From Alphaproteobacteria bacterium (lineage in GTDB: Bacteria; Pseudomonadota; Alphaproteobacteria; CAAGCB01; CAG-977), in assembly GCA_024413465.1 (NCBI GenBank), contig JAKSVU010000005.1:39888-103887 (forward strand): a stretch of 64,000 nt of DNA, read 5' to 3'. Each line of letters begins with the position of its first letter. The first letter of the stretch is position 1. Positions 62,858 to 64,000 of the stretch are shown here, piece by piece. The translations under genes and the position numbers were made by a program. The notes under the pieces are model-generated. The model was not told where the DNA came from, ran no database searches, and worked only from the letters and a program-made list of their open reading frames with translations.

Positions 62858-63604
62858 ATGCGTTTTATTTTAGGTATAGCTTTAGCCCTTTTCCCATTTT
62901 TTGCTCATGCTGACAACATTTCATTGAAATCTGTTGTTTTACATGGACTTGATAAGGTAACAGGTCGATTAAGTACAATGACCGTTAACGTTGGTGATAA
63001 AGCTACTTTTGGCGCCCTAGACGTTTATGTTCGCGTTTGCTATACCCATCCACCAGAAGAAGCACCTGAACATGCTGCTTATTTAGATATTGTTGAAAAT
63101 CATCCAGAAGGACAAACCGTCCCATTTTCAGGATGGATGTTTGCTTCTTCCCCTGCTTTATCAGCAATGGATCATGCTGTTTATGATATTTGGGTTGTTA
63201 AATGCCAAGGAGATGAAATTCCTGTTCCAAAACCACAAAAACTTGAACTGGAACATTTAATTACAAACATGCCAACAGTTTCAAAGTTGCGCGTTCAACA
63301 AACAGAAGTCAGAGAAGTTACCGAAGAAGATTTGAAAAAAATGCCGGAAACAGTTGCATCTGATGAAAAAGAAACAGATGAAAGCTCTGCTGTTCTCATT
63401 CCACTTGAAGAACAAAATCCAATTCCTGTAAATTCGGAAGTTTTAAAAGATATTCCATCTGATGACAGTCAAAAAACAGCTGAAACTGTTGATGAAACAG
63501 ATGAAGATGAAGTCATTATTGACGAATTAACAGGTGAAGCTTTAACTGATGCAACAACGCCAGAATTAGAAGAAGCAATTCCTCCTGTAGAAGTGACTGA
63601 TTAA
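62858..63604 (+). CDS. DUF2155 periplasmic protein with acidic tail
   Basis: 248 residues. A signal peptide (about 1-18, FPFFAHA) is followed by the DUF2155 core (LDKVTGRLSTMTVNVGDKATFGALDVYVRVCYTHPPEEAPEHAAYLDIV, GWMFASSPALSAMDHAVYDIWVVKC), in which two Cys may form a disulfide. The last 100 residues are Glu/Asp/Thr-rich and probably disordered. The family is characteristic of alphaproteobacteria and of unknown role. It is adjacent to the mlaD-like genes, so an envelope role is plausible. Confidence 0.9.
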   Translation: MRFILGIALALFPFFAHADNISLKSVVLHGLDKVTGRLSTMTVNVGDKATFGALDVYVRVCYTHPPEEAPEHAAYLDIVENHPEGQTVPFSGWMFASSPALSAMDHAVYDIWVVKCQGDEIPVPKPQKLELEHLITNMPTVSKLRVQQTEVREVTEEDLKKMPETVASDEKETDESSAVLIPLEEQNPIPVNSEVLKDIPSDDSQKTAETVDETDEDEVIIDELTGEALTDATTPELEEAIPPVEVTD

Positions 63605-63993
63605 TGGCATCAGTTCATTTAATTACCGGAGCAAGGAAAATTGGCAAAACAGAAACTGCCAGAATTATTTCTTTACAAAGAAATGCTCTTCTTTTATCAG
63701 TAAAGGAAACAGCTTTTCACTTTTTTGGAACAGAAGCAACCGCTGAACAAATAGATCTTGCTAGAGCATATATCTGGAAGCTATCAGAATCAGTTGTCAG
63801 TGCAGGTGGAGCAGTCGTGATAGATGATACTCTTGAAACACCTTTCTTGCGTCAGCGTGCTTTTGAACGAGCTAAATCCTTTGCAGAATATGTAACATTT
63901 CATCAAATCGAAAAAAACAATTCAAAAGATGACAATTACACACCAATATCTGCAGATGAACGCTATGATGACGTTCTTTATTACAGATATTAA
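63604..63993 (+). CDS. P-loop NTPase-like protein
   Basis: 129 residues. The N-terminus has Walker A GARKIGKTETA (residues ~9-19). A Walker-B-like run GGAVVIDDTLETP and an Arg-rich segment (RQRAFERAKSF) follow. The fold resembles small nucleoside/metabolite kinases or AAA proteins, but no family is certain. It starts on the last base of the DUF2155 stop, so it is cotranscribed with it. The end at 63993 is within the window. Confidence 0.6.
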   Translation: MASVHLITGARKIGKTETARIISLQRNALLLSVKETAFHFFGTEATAEQIDLARAYIWKLSESVVSAGGAVVIDDTLETPFLRQRAFERAKSFAEYVTFHQIEKNNSKDDNYTPISADERYDDVLYYRY

Positions 63994-64000
63994 AATCTTA

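Overview
The window is a stretch of chromosome from an AT-rich alphaproteobacterium. The class is suggested by a flaF-type flagellin regulator, a DUF2155 protein, the ftsE-ftsX-ydcF-plsC order, CarD, IhfB, tandem DHH proteins, and a dnaK promoter of the alphaproteobacterial RpoH type (CTTG-N17-CTTATAT). Low G+C with mostly intact housekeeping genes fits gut-associated or host-associated low-GC lineages. Naming a genus would be guesswork. The standard genetic code is used, with ATG, GTG and TTG starts.

Layout. 1-5.1 kb is accessory: three paralogous repeat proteins built from 21-residue Cys/Leu units, a small lipoprotein, two small peptides with double-glycine-type leaders, and a Fic protein with a repeat-rich promoter. 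A two-spacer CRISPR-like array (36-bp repeats) sits inside the first leader-peptide gene. 5.2-9.2 kb holds dnaK-dnaJ and a family-4-like uracil-DNA glycosylase. 9.2-11.5 kb has palindromic elements, an unknown Cys-rich protein and an HNH-like protein. 11.6-14.2 kb has a YgjP-like metallopeptidase and two tandem DHH proteins. 14.2-20 kb carries a lipoprotein, an alanine/Na+ symporter followed by an anti-sigma/antagonist pair, a TolC-SPOR fusion and a redoxin-CcdA fusion. 20.1-26.4 kb is the rimP-nusA-ylxR-infB-rbfA operon, ending in a HAD phosphatase and preceded by a candidate attenuator. 26.6-30.6 kb has a third leader peptide, plsC-ydcF-ftsX-ftsE and a divergent zinc-ribbon protein. 30.6-34.9 kb contains an OmpA-like lipoprotein, tRNA-Leu(UAA), an outer-membrane protein frameshifted at an A9 tract, a solute-binding protein, flaF, an isochorismatase-like enzyme and a 49-residue membrane protein. 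35-45.2 kb is a long plus-strand cluster: alaS, alr, mlaE, mlaF, radA, cvpA, tsaB, rimI, a shortened methyltransferase and an unknown membrane protein. 45.2-55.2 kb has apt, carD, an ABC-2/GldG/DUF4340 operon with an ankyrin protein, rluD, accD, lapA-like and ihfB. 55.4-64 kb has a CPA2 antiporter, a nucleotidyltransferase, crcB, an HD hydrolase, dnaG, yqeY, greA, two mlaD-like genes, a DUF2155 protein and a P-loop protein.

How genes work together: the core is translation and transcription machinery, protein folding, and envelope maintenance (Mla lipid transport split over two loci 21 kb apart, FtsEX, PlsC, AccD). The novelty is concentrated in the first 5 kb, where CRISPR-like repeats, leader peptides, variable repeat proteins and a Fic enzyme lie together. 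No cas genes, peptidase-ABC exporter or tracrRNA was recognised in the window.
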